This document shows, piece after piece, positions 26,247-35,486 of a DNA stretch of 64,000 nucleotides; positions within the stretch are counted from its first letter, which is position 1; each line of letters starts with the position of its first letter. The stretch comes from Corynebacterium diphtheriae. Its GTDB lineage: Bacteria; Actinomycetota; Actinomycetes; Mycobacteriales; Mycobacteriaceae. The stretch spans positions 496,001-560,000 of the forward strand of contig NZ_LN831026.1 of assembly GCF_001457455.1 (NCBI RefSeq), in the 5' to 3' direction. The notes beneath the pieces are model-generated. The model saw nothing but the letters and a program-made list of their open reading frames with translations. It had not been told where the DNA came from and did no database searches. Made by a program: the position numbers and the translations under genes.

Positions 26247-27265
26247 CGCTGGATCTCCTGGATGTCGGTGGTGGTGGTGAGGTAGGCGTAGAAGTCGTCA
26301 ATGACAGACTTTTCGCCGTTGAGGCGTACGGTCACTTTGCCGAAGGAATGCTTCTGCAAGGTGGTGATACCGCCGTGGACGATGCCGATGCTGGCGCCTG
26401 CGTCTTTTGCTTTGGCAGCAGCGGTGAAGAATCCAGAGTTCTCCGACAAGGTGATGGTAAAGAGGCGACCTTCGTGTGCGAGGAGATCTTCGGATTCGAT
26501 GGCATCGGGGGTGTTGCGCAATGAGGTGGACACGAATCGCTTAGCGACGTTGGTTTGTGGGTGCGAGAACACCTCATAAACGCTGCCGTATTCCACAACT
26601 TTACCGGCTTCCATGACGGCAACTTTGTCGGCAATGGAACGAATAACATCCATCTCATGGGTGATGACGACGATGGTGATACCAAGTTCACGATTGACCT
26701 TGCGTAGAAGTTCGAGAACCTCATGTGTGGTTTCGGGGTCAAGTGCGGAGGTGGCTTCGTCGGCAAGCAGGAGAGCTGGGTTGTTAGCCAGCGCGCGTGC
26801 GATGCCGACGCGCTGCTTTTGACCACCGGACAGTTCTTCAGGGTAGTTGCCGCCGCGGTCGCTAAGACCCACGAACGCGAGGAGCTCGTCGACACGCCGC
26901 TTGCGCTCAGCCTTATCGACGCCCGCCAGCTTGAGCGGATACTCAATATTTCCGGCGGCGGTGCGGGATGTAAACAGGTTGAACTGCTGGAAGATCATGC
27001 CGATGTGCGCTCGAATGTCGCGCAGTTTTTTCTCAGACATTCCGACGATGTCGGTGCCGTCGAGAAGCAGCTTGCCGGAGGTGGGAGTGTCAAGACCATT
27101 GATCATGCGGACCAAGGTGGACTTGCCGGCACCGGAGTAGCCGATCACGCCGAGAATCTCACCTGGCTCGACCGTTAAGGTCACGCCGTCGAGAGCCGTG
27201 ATGTTCTTTTTACCGGAGTCGAAGACCTTGGTGATGCCTTCGAACTCGATACGGGTTCCGTTCAT
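26243..27265 (-). CDS. metN: Methionine ABC transporter ATPase
   Basis: A 340-residue ATPase. Walker A is GYSGAGKST, Q-loop IGMIFQQFNLF, signature LSGGQKQRV, Walker B ALLLADEATSALD and switch IVVITHEMDVI. The C-terminal NIL domain (about residues 260-340, ending TTTTDIQEIQR) is the regulatory methionine-binding ACT-like domain of MetN. It lies 37 bp after metQ1 and overlaps metI. Confidence 0.95.
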   Translation of the reverse strand: MNGTRIEFEGITKVFDSGKKNITALDGVTLTVEPGEILGVIGYSGAGKSTLVRMINGLDTPTSGKLLLDGTDIVGMSEKKLRDIRAHIGMIFQQFNLFTSRTAAGNIEYPLKLAGVDKAERKRRVDELLAFVGLSDRGGNYPEELSGGQKQRVGIARALANNPALLLADEATSALDPETTHEVLELLRKVNRELGITIVVITHEMDVIRSIADKVAVMEAGKVVEYGSVYEVFSHPQTNVAKRFVSTSLRNTPDAIESEDLLAHEGRLFTITLSENSGFFTAAAKAKDAGASIGIVHGGITTLQKHSFGKVTVRLNGEKSVIDDFYAYLTTTTDIQEIQR

Positions 27266-27302
27266 GAGTGTAGTAATTGCTTCCGTCTCGTGTTAAGGGG
27301 GT

Positions 27303-28175
27303 TTACTTCACCTCAGCCTCAAGGCGATCCAGGATGGCCTGAAGCTCTTCGGGGCGACGCTTTACTTCCACAGAGGTACCTTTAGAATCCTCCGCGAGAG
27401 CTTTTTGCACCTCATCGGTATGCCACAACTCAATGAGCTGAGCCCACTGAGGATTATCTTTGTTCTCCTTGGTGGTTACCATGACGTTAATGTAAGGCTC
27501 GGCCTCAGTAGATGCTGGATCATCTTGGATAATCGCAGTCTTAGCATCAATGCCGGACCGCTCCAAGAACGTGTTGTTAATAATTGCTGGCTTGCCCTCA
27601 CCATATGCTGCAGGCGCCGACGCCGCCTCAACAGGCGTGAGCGTGATCTTCGACTTCGCCGTATCGACGTCCGCTGGGGTAGGAGTACTCATCCCAGGGG
27701 TCTTTAGCGTGATCAGTTTGTTGGCCACTAGAACATTGATGGCACGAGCTTGGTTCGTGGGATCGTTAGGGATCGCCACCGATTCCCCCTCAATACCGTC
27801 AAGAGAATCGTGACCCTTCCAGAACAACGCCAACGGAATGATCTCCGTCGATCCCACGGGGACCAAATCGGACTTGGACTTCACGTTATATTCCGCAAGG
27901 AATTTCAAATGCTGGAACAAGTTCACATCGAGTCGGTTTTGCGACAGTGCCTGGTTCGGCGTGGAGAAATCAGAAAAGTCCACGACCTCCAAGTCGATGC
28001 CCTGTTCCTTCGCCTTGTCTTTCCATACATCCCACGCCTTCTTTGTAGAGTCCGTAGTACCAATTTTGATGGTGTTGGCATCGGAAGACCCGCCCGAGCA
28101 TGCAACCAAACCGGTCGCTGCAACGACACTTACGGAAAGAATCGACAATGCTGTCCGGAATTTCGTGAAGTTCAT
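27303..28175 (-). CDS. metQ: Methionine-binding lipoprotein 1
   Basis: A 290-residue NlpA/MetQ lipoprotein. Signal peptide with lipobox LVACS at residue about 26, then IKIGTTDSTKKAWDVWKDKA, RLDVNLFQHLKFLAEYNV, LVPVGSTEIIPLALFWKGHD and SVAIPNDPTNQARAINVLV, all typical of MetQ. It is first in the metQ-metN-metI unit; a McbR-type operator lies 61 bp upstream. A degenerate palindrome near the signal peptide (28133-28158) adds LSILSV-like residues. It is a paralogue of the next gene upstream. Confidence 0.93.
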   Translation of the reverse strand: MNFTKFRTALSILSVSVVAATGLVACSGGSSDANTIKIGTTDSTKKAWDVWKDKAKEQGIDLEVVDFSDFSTPNQALSQNRLDVNLFQHLKFLAEYNVKSKSDLVPVGSTEIIPLALFWKGHDSLDGIEGESVAIPNDPTNQARAINVLVANKLITLKTPGMSTPTPADVDTAKSKITLTPVEAASAPAAYGEGKPAIINNTFLERSGIDAKTAIIQDDPASTEAEPYINVMVTTKENKDNPQWAQLIELWHTDEVQKALAEDSKGTSVEVKRRPEELQAILDRLEAEVK

Positions 28176-28235
28176 GGGAAAACTCTTTTCTATTTTCGTT
28201 AACGCACAGGCAGCCTATCGCAGAAAGCCGCATTA

Positions 28236-28251
28236 TGTACAGCTCGGTCTA
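28236..28251. promoter_or_regulatory. Candidate McbR operator before metQ1
   Basis: TGTACAGCTCGGTCTA resembles the McbR consensus TAGACNNNNNNGTCTA; it keeps AC and GTCTA at the right spacing. Near-identical sites precede metQ2 and metX. Confidence 0.65.
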
Positions 28252-28296
28252 GTGGGGAAGCGATGTGGCGTTTTTCGTGTCCTTATTTAAGGGGCC

Positions 28297-28332
28297 AAGC
28301 CCCGCGAACCTCGCGCGGAGGTTACGGGGCTT
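28297..28332. terminator. Hairpin after metQ2
   Basis: The outer arms AAGCCCCG/CGGGGCTT enclose an inner stem AACCTC/GAGGTT. It lies 17 bp beyond the metQ2 stop on the minus strand. No clear T tract is present. Confidence 0.6.
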
Positions 28333-28348
28333 GATGTGATGTAAAGGG

Positions 28349-29221
28349 TTACTTCTTTTGGTCTGCTTCGAGGCGATCGAGGATCTTTTTGAGCTCTTCG
28401 GCGGTGCGCTGGACTGGGACGGAGGTTCCCTTGGAGTCTTCGGCTACAGCGTCTTGAACTTCCTTGGAGTGCCAGATTTCAACGAGTTTTGCGATGTTGG
28501 CGTCGTCTTTGTCTTCGGCTTTGGTTACGAAGGCGTTGATGTATGGCTCTGCTTCGGCGGAGTTGGGGTCATCCTGGAATACGGAGAGTTTAGGGTCGAT
28601 GCCGGCACGGTCGAGGAAGGAGTTGTTGATGATGGCTGGGGTGCCTTCGCCGTAGGCGGTGGTGGTCTGAGCTGCATCAACAGGGGTGAGCTTGACCTTA
28701 GATTTTGCCTCGTCGACGTCGCTAGGTGCTGGGGTGATCAGGCCTTCTTTTTTCAGGGTGATGAGCTTGGCTTGGACGAGGACGTTGATAGCGCGGCCTT
28801 GGTTGGAGGGGTCGTTAGGGATGGCTACGGATTTGCCTTCGATGCCGTCGAGAGAGGTGTGGTCTTTCCAGAACAGTGCGAGTGGAACGATCTCGGTAGC
28901 GCCTACTGGGGTGAGGTCAGCATTCTTTCCGACGTTGTACTCGGCGAGGAATTTGAGGTGCTGGAAGAGGTTAACGTCGAGCTGGTCTTGTGCGAGGGCG
29001 TCGTTAGGGGTGGAGTAATCGGAGAAGTTTTTAATGTCGAGCTTGATGCCGGCTTCTTTGGCTTTGTCCTCGAATACCTTCCATGACTTTTTGGAGCCGT
29101 CGGTGGTGCCGATCTTAACGGTTGCCTGATCGGAGCTATCGGAGGAGTTGGAGCAAGCAACAAGTCCGGTTGCTGCGATAAGAGAGGCGGAGACTAAAGC
29201 GACGCTGCGGCGGAGTTTCAT
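28349..29221 (-). CDS. metQ: Methionine-binding lipoprotein 2
   Basis: A second 290-residue MetQ paralogue: lipobox LVACS, VKIGTTDGSKKSWKVFEDKA, QLDVNLFQHLKFLAEYNVGK, EIVPLALFWKDHTSLDGIEG and SVAIPNDPSNQGRAINVLV. Its length equals that of metQ1 and most of the sequence aligns, so this is a tandem duplication that has diverged. It has its own McbR-like site and its own terminator, so it is expressed separately and may give the single MetNI transporter a second substrate range (inference). Confidence 0.93.
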   Translation of the reverse strand: MKLRRSVALVSASLIAATGLVACSNSSDSSDQATVKIGTTDGSKKSWKVFEDKAKEAGIKLDIKNFSDYSTPNDALAQDQLDVNLFQHLKFLAEYNVGKNADLTPVGATEIVPLALFWKDHTSLDGIEGKSVAIPNDPSNQGRAINVLVQAKLITLKKEGLITPAPSDVDEAKSKVKLTPVDAAQTTTAYGEGTPAIINNSFLDRAGIDPKLSVFQDDPNSAEAEPYINAFVTKAEDKDDANIAKLVEIWHSKEVQDAVAEDSKGTSVPVQRTAEELKKILDRLEADQKK

Positions 29222-29371
29222 GATTTGTCTTTCTGTTATGAGGTTTATGTAAAAGTTTCATGCGTTTCGACGCCTCCTTGTGCGTAGACATGCTGCGTAT
29301 GCCCTGCATGTAGCGCTAAGTGGAGGCGGCGTCTGCGTGTGATTAGCGAGCGTAGCCCAGTTCGGAAAAAA

Positions 29372-29387
29372 TGTACAGCTTTGTCTA
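29372..29387. promoter_or_regulatory. Candidate McbR operator before metQ2
   Basis: TGTACAGCTTTGTCTA differs from the metQ1 site by two central bases. It lies in the region between divergent metQ2 and dnaE2. Confidence 0.65.
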
Positions 29388-29406
29388 CTTTTTTATTCAT
29401 ATATAT

Positions 29407-29422
29407 GTGAACATGTGTGTGA
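29407..29422. promoter_or_regulatory. Candidate LexA box before dnaE2
   Basis: GTGAACATGTGTGTGA matches 10 of 14 fixed positions of TCGAACANNTGTTCGA, with an intact central GAACANNTGT. It lies 17 bp before the preferred dnaE2 start. dnaE2 is an SOS gene in actinobacteria. Confidence 0.5.
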
Positions 29423-29438
29423 ATGTGGTAGTTCTAGG

Positions 29439-32400
29439 ATGGTGGATTGGGTATCTGGCGTCAATGGAAAACCTCTCAAATGGTCGCAATTAGAAGGTGT
29501 TTTATCGGGAACATATCCCCAAGAGCTCAAACTGGCGGATGTCGGGGGTAGTGGGAGTGGTAGTGAAAAGATTCGATATTATTCATCGCAACCATTCGCT
29601 GAACTCCATGCAGCGAGTTATTACCATTTCCTCCATGGTGCTAATTCACCACAAGACATGGTTGCTGCGGCATGCCAGCAAGGCATGAGTGCCTTAGCGC
29701 TTATCGACCGTGACGGTTTTTATGGGGCAATGGAATTTGCCGAGGCTGCGGCCACTAGTGGTTTGCCCACGGTCTTTGGTGCAGAACTAACTCTTGCCCC
29801 TGATCGAATTTTGACTGTTTTAGCACGTGGAGTGGAAGGCTATACCAGCTTATCCCGCCTCATAACCCAAGCGCGGATGCGGGGTAGTAAAGATGTCACT
29901 ATCTACCCGCCACTGGCTGAGATTGTTGAAAGTATGGGAAAGAATTGCCGATTCCTTCTCAACCATTCATGGTGCACTGACGAATCACTGCTAGAAATAT
30001 TCGATCCCGACACCGTGGTTTTGGAATACGGCGTGACCATGCGACCCGAGGACGTAGATCACCACGAACTACTTGATAGCATTCGGCAACGCTACGGATT
30101 TATCGCGATCGCGAGCGCAGTGCCGAGCGCAGTCGATCGAGTATCCGCGCGCGTCGCTGGGGCGAAACAAGCCTTAGCGCAGCGGGAATCATTGCCACAA
30201 GCTACACCGCGTCTGCACCCGATGGGAAGCACATGGATGCGAGGCGGGGATGAGTTGGCGGGAAGCGTCGATAAGCAACTGCTCGACGCTTCTGTTGAGG
30301 TGGCCCGTGACTGTGCCTTTGCGCTCGATTTAGTGGCGCCGAACCTTCCACGCTGGCCTGTCCCCGATGAGATGGCTCACCTTACTGGGCTGGTGAACGC
30401 GCGTTTCGACGCACGCTACCGTGGGCGAAGCGAAGACGTTAAAAACCGGGCGCGGGCTCAAATTCACCACGAGTTAGCTGTTATTAAAGAACTAGGATTT
30501 CCTGGATACTTCCTCATCGTCGACGACATCGTAAGCTTCTGCCACACAAACAACATCTTGTGCCAGGGTAGGGGGTCTGCGGCCAACTCTGTCGTCTGTT
30601 TTGTCCTTGGCATCACTAATGTTGAACCGATCAGCACCGGTTTACTCTTCGAACGATTTCTCTCCCGTGATCGCGAAGGTCCCCCAGATATTGATATTGA
30701 CATTGAATCGGGGCGTCGCGACGCCGTCATCGCCTACGTGTACGACACCTATGGTCGCGATAACGCAGCTCAAGTAGCCAATGTGATCACCTACCGCACT
30801 AAATCAGCGCTTCGCGACGCCGCCCGCGCCCTTGGCTACCCCAACGCCAGCGCCGACGCCTGGTCCACTAACCCCGACGAAGCGCCCAACGCAGTGCGAT
30901 TCCTTGCAGAACAACTCAAAGGGCAACCTCGGCACCTAGGAATCCACGCGGGAGGAATGGTGATCTGCGACCGACCCATCGCAGAAGTTGTTCCCACGGA
31001 ATGGGCTAGAAAACACGGCCGCAGTGTCGTCCAATGGGACAAAGAAAGCTGCGCGAGTGCAGGGCTCGTCAAATTTGATCTACTCGGACTCGGCATGCTC
31101 GAAGCGCTCCATCACATGATCGACCTTGTTGCGGAAACCACCGGAACGACCATTAACCTCTGGGAACTCGACCTTGCCGAACCCGAAATCTACACCATGC
31201 TCAGCAACGGTGATGCCGTCGGAGTATTCCAAGTCGAATCCAGAGCACAACTAGCCACACTGCCTAGGCTTCGGCCCAGGGAATTCTTCGACCTCGTTGT
31301 CGAAGTAGCCCTCGTGCGCCCAGGTCCCATCCAAGGCGGATCCGTTCACCCCTACATCCGCAGACGAAATGGTCTCGAAGCAGTCACCTACGAGCATCCG
31401 ATTCTCGAACGCAGCCTGCGCAAAACCCTTGGAGTTCCGCTTTTTCAAGAACAACTCATGCACATAGCTGTCGACGCTGCAGGTTTTAGTGGTGGTGAAG
31501 CCGACGAACTGCGCCGTGCGATGGGCTCTCGGCGATCCGTTGACACGATGAACAGAATGAAACGGCGATTCTTTGCGGGACTACGAAGAAACAACATTAC
31601 AGGCGATATTGCAGGCATCTTATGGAACAAAATCGTTGCCTTTGCCGCCTACGGATTTCCGGAATCCCACTCGCAATCTTTTGCCTCGCTAGTGTATTTC
31701 TCCGCATGGTTTAAATACCATCATCCCGCCGAATTTTATGTGGGACTGCTTCGTGCTCAACCGATGGGCTTTTACTCGCCACAGTCGTTATTAGCCGATG
31801 CTCGTAGGAAGGAATTGACGATTCTTTCCCACAACATCAATAAATCTCAGGTAGAAGCCACCGTAGAAAACGGGGCTATTCGCTTAGGACTGAACATGAT
31901 TAAAGGAGTAGGGAAAACAGAGGCAGAGGCAATCGTGGCCCATGCGCCTTATCGGGACATTGCTGATTTGTCGCGCAGGGCAGGATTGGGGGTAGCTGTG
32001 ATTGAAGCATTGGCGCGATCTGGAGCATTGGAAACGCTAGGGGTGGGGCGTCGACAAGCGTTGTGGCAGGCGGGGGTGGCGGCAACAGAGAAGGCTGCTA
32101 TGTTGCCGGGGTTGTCGATGGTATCTGCCCCCTCATTACCTGGGATGAATGCGTTTGAGCTGATAGTGGCAGATATTGCGATGACGGGGGTGAGCAGTGA
32201 GAATCCAGTGGCGTTGTTGCGTCGTCAGTTAGAACTTCGTGGTGTGATACCCGCATCGGAATTGCTGAACTGTGAGAATGCTCGTCGGATCCTTCTCGCG
32301 GGAGTAGTTACACACCGGCAGCGTCCGCAGACGGCTGCGGGTGTCACATTTTTGGGATTAGAAGATGAGACAGGTTTGGCCAATGTGGTCGTCTCAGTTG

Positions 32401-32558
32401 GCTTGTGGAAGCGGAGCCGTGCTGTAAAAGTGGCGCGGGCGGTACTTGTTCGTGGGGTGGTGCACAATGCGGATGGGGTGGCGTCGGTGACGGCTGATCG
32501 CGTGGAGGAGTTGCCTTTCGCGGAGATGATGAGTGCTGGGTCACGAGACTTCCGCTAG
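29439..32558 (+). CDS. dnaE2: Error-prone DNA polymerase III alpha-type subunit DnaE2
   Basis: About 1039 residues from ATG 29439, giving MVDWVSGVNGKPLKWSQLEG as in relatives; GTG 29415 is an in-frame alternative. The PHP domain starts AELHAASYYHFLHGANSP. The polymerase domain has GFPGYFLIVDDIVSFCHTNN, CQGRGSAANSVVCFVLGI and the catalytic Asp cluster PPDIDIDIESGRRD. A helix-hairpin-helix follows (LGLNMIKGVGKTEAEAI), and a C-terminal OB fold closes the protein. It works with ImuA' and ImuB in SOS mutagenesis. Degenerate palindromes at 29936 (GKNCRFLLN) and 31805 (RKELTILSH) are in frame. Confidence 0.94.
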   Translation: MVDWVSGVNGKPLKWSQLEGVLSGTYPQELKLADVGGSGSGSEKIRYYSSQPFAELHAASYYHFLHGANSPQDMVAAACQQGMSALALIDRDGFYGAMEFAEAAATSGLPTVFGAELTLAPDRILTVLARGVEGYTSLSRLITQARMRGSKDVTIYPPLAEIVESMGKNCRFLLNHSWCTDESLLEIFDPDTVVLEYGVTMRPEDVDHHELLDSIRQRYGFIAIASAVPSAVDRVSARVAGAKQALAQRESLPQATPRLHPMGSTWMRGGDELAGSVDKQLLDASVEVARDCAFALDLVAPNLPRWPVPDEMAHLTGLVNARFDARYRGRSEDVKNRARAQIHHELAVIKELGFPGYFLIVDDIVSFCHTNNILCQGRGSAANSVVCFVLGITNVEPISTGLLFERFLSRDREGPPDIDIDIESGRRDAVIAYVYDTYGRDNAAQVANVITYRTKSALRDAARALGYPNASADAWSTNPDEAPNAVRFLAEQLKGQPRHLGIHAGGMVICDRPIAEVVPTEWARKHGRSVVQWDKESCASAGLVKFDLLGLGMLEALHHMIDLVAETTGTTINLWELDLAEPEIYTMLSNGDAVGVFQVESRAQLATLPRLRPREFFDLVVEVALVRPGPIQGGSVHPYIRRRNGLEAVTYEHPILERSLRKTLGVPLFQEQLMHIAVDAAGFSGGEADELRRAMGSRRSVDTMNRMKRRFFAGLRRNNITGDIAGILWNKIVAFAAYGFPESHSQSFASLVYFSAWFKYHHPAEFYVGLLRAQPMGFYSPQSLLADARRKELTILSHNINKSQVEATVENGAIRLGLNMIKGVGKTEAEAIVAHAPYRDIADLSRRAGLGVAVIEALARSGALETLGVGRRQALWQAGVAATEKAAMLPGLSMVSAPSLPGMNAFELIVADIAMTGVSSENPVALLRRQLELRGVIPASELLNCENARRILLAGVVTHRQRPQTAAGVTFLGLEDETGLANVVVSVGLWKRSRAVKVARAVLVRGVVHNADGVASVTADRVEELPFAEMMSAGSRDFR
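29936..29960. repeat. Degenerate dispersed palindrome (in dnaE2)
   Basis: The core GAATTGCCGATTC has one mismatch, with arms GGGAAA/CTTCTC. In frame as GKNCRFLL. Confidence 0.55.
31805..31830. repeat. Degenerate dispersed palindrome (in dnaE2)
   Basis: The core GAATTGACGATTC with arms AGGAAG/CTTTCC is in frame as RRKELTILSH. Confidence 0.6.
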
Positions 32559-32577
32559 GAGTTTTTATTGTGAAAAT

Positions 32578-33048
32578 ATGATGCTTATGGGTAGCACAAT
32601 GAATGCGGTGTCGCCAAAGCTGGTGAAAGCTCGATATTGGGCAGTGGTGCCTTTTCTCGTTGTGACGATACTAGGAAGCGCTGCGTCCGCTGTCTTTTTG
32701 TGGTCATGGATGTGGATCGTCACAGGGGTGTGGGTGGCGATTTTGGCGTGGGCTGTATGGCTGATTCCAGCACAGGTGCGCAGGATAGGGTGGCGCGAAG
32801 ATCCCGACGAACTGCTGATTACGAAGGGTAAATTGTGGCGAACTCTCACCGTGGTTCCTTATGGGCGTTTGCAGTTCGTGGACGTTCAAGAAGGGCCTAT
32901 TGCGAGGCGTTGTGGTCTTGCAGAAGTAGAGATCCACACGGCATCGTCGACAAGCGATGCCAGCATCGCGGGTCTTCCGGTCGCGGACGCGTATGCGTTG
33001 CGTCAGCGACTAACCGATAAAGCGCGCGAGAGGCTTAGCGGGCTATGA
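32578..33048 (+). CDS. Bacterial PH-domain membrane protein, YdbS-like
   Basis: A 156-residue protein with two adjacent N-terminal helices (YWAVVPFLVVTILGSAASAV and WIVTGVWVAILAWAVWLIP) and a C-terminal bPH2 domain (RREDPDELLI-like, then LTVVPYGRLQFVDVQEGPIA). The first ATGs cluster at 32578-32602 and the exact start is uncertain. The stop overlaps the following gene by 4 bases. YdbS/YdbT pairs in other Gram-positives help resistance to envelope-active peptides; the role here is unproven. Confidence 0.78.
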   Translation: MMLMGSTMNAVSPKLVKARYWAVVPFLVVTILGSAASAVFLWSWMWIVTGVWVAILAWAVWLIPAQVRRIGWREDPDELLITKGKLWRTLTVVPYGRLQFVDVQEGPIARRCGLAEVEIHTASSTSDASIAGLPVADAYALRQRLTDKARERLSGL

Positions 33049-34385
33049 GTGCGATCGAACAAACCGCGTTGCACGAGCAGCGTATCGACGTCTCCTCTAT
33101 GCATCGTGTTCATAGGCTCACCCCCTTACTGCAATTTTGGCACAGCATTTTTGCTCTCTTTGTTGTCATTGCCCTCAATGTGGATAAAGACGAAGTCATA
33201 ACTGTGCTGCAGCACCAGAAATATCTTTGGTGGTTGTTGGGAGGAATCGTCGTTTCTTTCCTGGTCGTTTGGGCAATTTCGGGCGTGTGGTGGCGCAGTA
33301 TTGGATACAGCATTACTGACACCGAAGTTATCGTTGCTAAAGGTGTGATCAATCGGTCAGTGCGTAGCGCGCGGCGAGATCGCATCCAGGCGGTTGACAT
33401 TGTGGAATCAGTTCTTGCACGAATTTTTCGGGTTGCTGAGGTACGTATCGAGACAGCGGGCGGCAATGATTCAGTTCTGACTATTGGGTATGTCTCTAGG
33501 GATCGTGCTGGAAAGATTCGACGATTCCTTATAGAAGGGGAGATAGAATCCACGAAAAATGATCTAGTTGTTCCAGTAGAACGCATTTTATTGGCAACAG
33601 CGTTGACACATGGCGTGTGGATGGCTGCTTTTATTGGTCTGTGGTTTGTGCCAGGTGGGGCAGCGGTGGCGATCCCAATGCTGGTGGGTGTTGGGCCATC
33701 GGTGTGGAATGTTATTGATACAGGTTGGCGGTTTACGCTGCGATTAGGCCAGTCGTTTGGTGGGGATCTGGTTGACGAGGGCAGCGCTGACAGTGATTCG
33801 GAGCCAACGATTCATGTGGAATATGGTTTGGCGGATCGCCGTAAGCAGTCGATTCCATTGCGACGTATCCATGCTGTGCGTATGTCGCAGCCGGTGTTGT
33901 GGCGTTTGTGTGGTTGGTGGAAAGTAACGGTGACAGTTGCAGGTTATGGGGTAGGAGATAAAAAGGCGGGGACCTCGGTGTTGTTGCCAGTGGGGTCGAA
34001 AGCGCAGGCGATGGCGTTGGTGGCGATGCTAAAAGGGGTCACGGTTGACCCCGAGTCGCCGAAGGACGCGGCCTTTTCAAGTCCGCGGCGTGCGCGGTGG
34101 GTTTCGCCTATCGACGTTTCCTCCCAAGTTGTGGAACTACTGGGCGACATTGTGGTCGTTCGGTGGGGTGTGGTGTCGCGCCGGGCTGCGCTGGTGCAGC
34201 GTAGTCATGTCCAGGAGCTGACGTGTGTTGAAGGGCCGATTCAACGTTGGACGAGATTGCGCACAGTGCGTTTGGATTTGGTGCATGGTCCGGTAGCTAT
34301 GAGTGCTAGAGATTTGGATTGTGACGATGCTTCGAAGCTGCTTACCCTCATGGGGGATCGTAAATTCAATATGCTGAACAATTAA
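33045..34385 (+). CDS. Multi-PH-domain membrane protein, YdbT-like
   Basis: A 446-residue membrane protein with two helix pairs (about residues 28-50 and 63-85, then 180-220) and three bPH2 repeats: NRSVRSARRDRIQAVDIVES, LADRRKQSIPLRRIHAVRMS and SRRAALVQRSHVQELTCVEG. It is coupled to the YdbS-like gene by a 4-base overlap, as in the ydbS-ydbT pair of Bacillus. Two degenerate palindromes lie in frame, 33238 (GGIVVSFLV, in a helix) and 33509 (GKIRRFLIEG). Confidence 0.8.
   Translation: MSAIEQTALHEQRIDVSSMHRVHRLTPLLQFWHSIFALFVVIALNVDKDEVITVLQHQKYLWWLLGGIVVSFLVVWAISGVWWRSIGYSITDTEVIVAKGVINRSVRSARRDRIQAVDIVESVLARIFRVAEVRIETAGGNDSVLTIGYVSRDRAGKIRRFLIEGEIESTKNDLVVPVERILLATALTHGVWMAAFIGLWFVPGGAAVAIPMLVGVGPSVWNVIDTGWRFTLRLGQSFGGDLVDEGSADSDSEPTIHVEYGLADRRKQSIPLRRIHAVRMSQPVLWRLCGWWKVTVTVAGYGVGDKKAGTSVLLPVGSKAQAMALVAMLKGVTVDPESPKDAAFSSPRRARWVSPIDVSSQVVELLGDIVVVRWGVVSRRAALVQRSHVQELTCVEGPIQRWTRLRTVRLDLVHGPVAMSARDLDCDDASKLLTLMGDRKFNMLNN
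33238..33262. repeat. Degenerate dispersed palindrome (YdbT-like gene)
   Basis: The core GAATCGTCGTTTC has one mismatch. Right arm TTTCC is kept. In frame within a membrane helix. Confidence 0.55.
33509..33531. repeat. Degenerate dispersed palindrome (YdbT-like gene)
   Basis: The core GATTCGACGATTC has one mismatch, with left arm GGAAA. In frame as GKIRRFLI. Confidence 0.55.
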
Positions 34386-34396
34386 TCTTGTTACTT

Positions 34397-34440
34397 GTGA
34401 ACAAAGATGTTACCGTCCTTGGTGAACAAGTTTGTCAAAC
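34397..34440. promoter_or_regulatory. Candidate MntR control region of mntA
   Basis: Two direct copies of GTGAACAA (34397-34404 and 34422-34429) lie 25 bp apart. The second is joined to an inverted TTTGTCAAA, giving a rough dyad GTGAACAAGTTTGTCAA. It lies just upstream of the mntA ribosome site AGGAGA. C. diphtheriae MntR represses mntA with Mn2+; exact operator bases are inferred. Confidence 0.45.
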
Positions 34441-34452
34441 AGGAGAAGTATC

Positions 34453-35418
34453 ATGCGTAAAATCGTTGGTGGTGTTGTGGGAGGAATCGTTATCTCCTCC
34501 CTCCTCGTTGGTTGTTCGGGCGGCCAGGGGGCGTCGACAAGCACGAAGGCCGACGACTCCAAACTTGGAGTTATCGCCACCACGACCCAAATCTGCGACT
34601 ATGTCAAACAAATCGACGCTGACGTCGACCTCACATGCCTGCTCGCACCCAACGCCTCCGCCCACGATCACGAGATGACTCGCGAGCAAATGGATGCGCT
34701 ATCCAAAGCCGATATTTTGCTGAAAAACGGTGTCGACCTAGAACACTTCCTTGACGACGCCGTGGCTTCCTCTGGATTCAAAGGCGCCACCGTTGACACC
34801 TCCGAAGGTGTGAACATTGCACCATGGCCATTCGCCCCAGAAGACGGCGAGGAGCCAGAATTCAATAACGATCCGCACATCTGGACCAGCCCTAAGAACG
34901 CAAAAATCCAGGTCGCAAATATCGGCAAAGCTCTCGAAGCTGCCGATTCTGCCCATGCTGATGACTACAAGAAGCACGTTGATAGCTACATCAGCCAGCT
35001 TGAAGACCTCGACACATGGACGACCCAATCTCTGAAATCGGTCCCAGAATCTGAACGAATTCTGTTCACCTCTCACGATGCCTTCGGCTACTTCTCTCGT
35101 GACTACAACGTCAAGTTCATCGGCGCCGCACTCAGCGACTTCAACGAACAGCAAGATGCCACCGCCGACCATATCGCCAAGGCTGCACAGCAGGTGCGCG
35201 ATTCCAAAGCCAAGGCACTGTTCGCGGAAAACTCCAATAACCCTCGATCCATCGAAGCAGTAGCAAAAGCAGCCGGAGTGAAGCTCGGTGGCGAACTCTA
35301 CGGAGATTCTCTCGGCCCAGACGTCACCTACACGCAGTCGATTGTTCACAACGTGGAAACGCTTATCGACGGCTGGGGTGGAAAAATCGCCGAAAAACCA
35401 GCATCCATCGCACGCTAA
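34453..35418 (+). CDS. mntA: Manganese ABC transporter substrate-binding lipoprotein
   Basis: A 321-residue cluster-A-I (ZnuA/MntC-type) metal-binding lipoprotein. ATG 34453 follows AGGAGAAG; lipobox LLVGC is at residue about 20. Metal ligands are visible in NASAHDHEM, DPHIWTSPKN and SHDAFGYF, with the final Asp/Glu in GDSLGPDV. Metal specificity (Mn versus Zn) cannot be read from the sequence, but the operon ends with a DtxR-type MntR, as in C. diphtheriae mntABCD-mntR. Confidence 0.92.
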   Translation: MRKIVGGVVGGIVISSLLVGCSGGQGASTSTKADDSKLGVIATTTQICDYVKQIDADVDLTCLLAPNASAHDHEMTREQMDALSKADILLKNGVDLEHFLDDAVASSGFKGATVDTSEGVNIAPWPFAPEDGEEPEFNNDPHIWTSPKNAKIQVANIGKALEAADSAHADDYKKHVDSYISQLEDLDTWTTQSLKSVPESERILFTSHDAFGYFSRDYNVKFIGAALSDFNEQQDATADHIAKAAQQVRDSKAKALFAENSNNPRSIEAVAKAAGVKLGGELYGDSLGPDVTYTQSIVHNVETLIDGWGGKIAEKPASIAR

Positions 35419-35486
35419 CAGCAATCGGTAAACACATTCAATAAATAACCGACTCACACATCTCAACACAAAGTTCACTCTCAACT

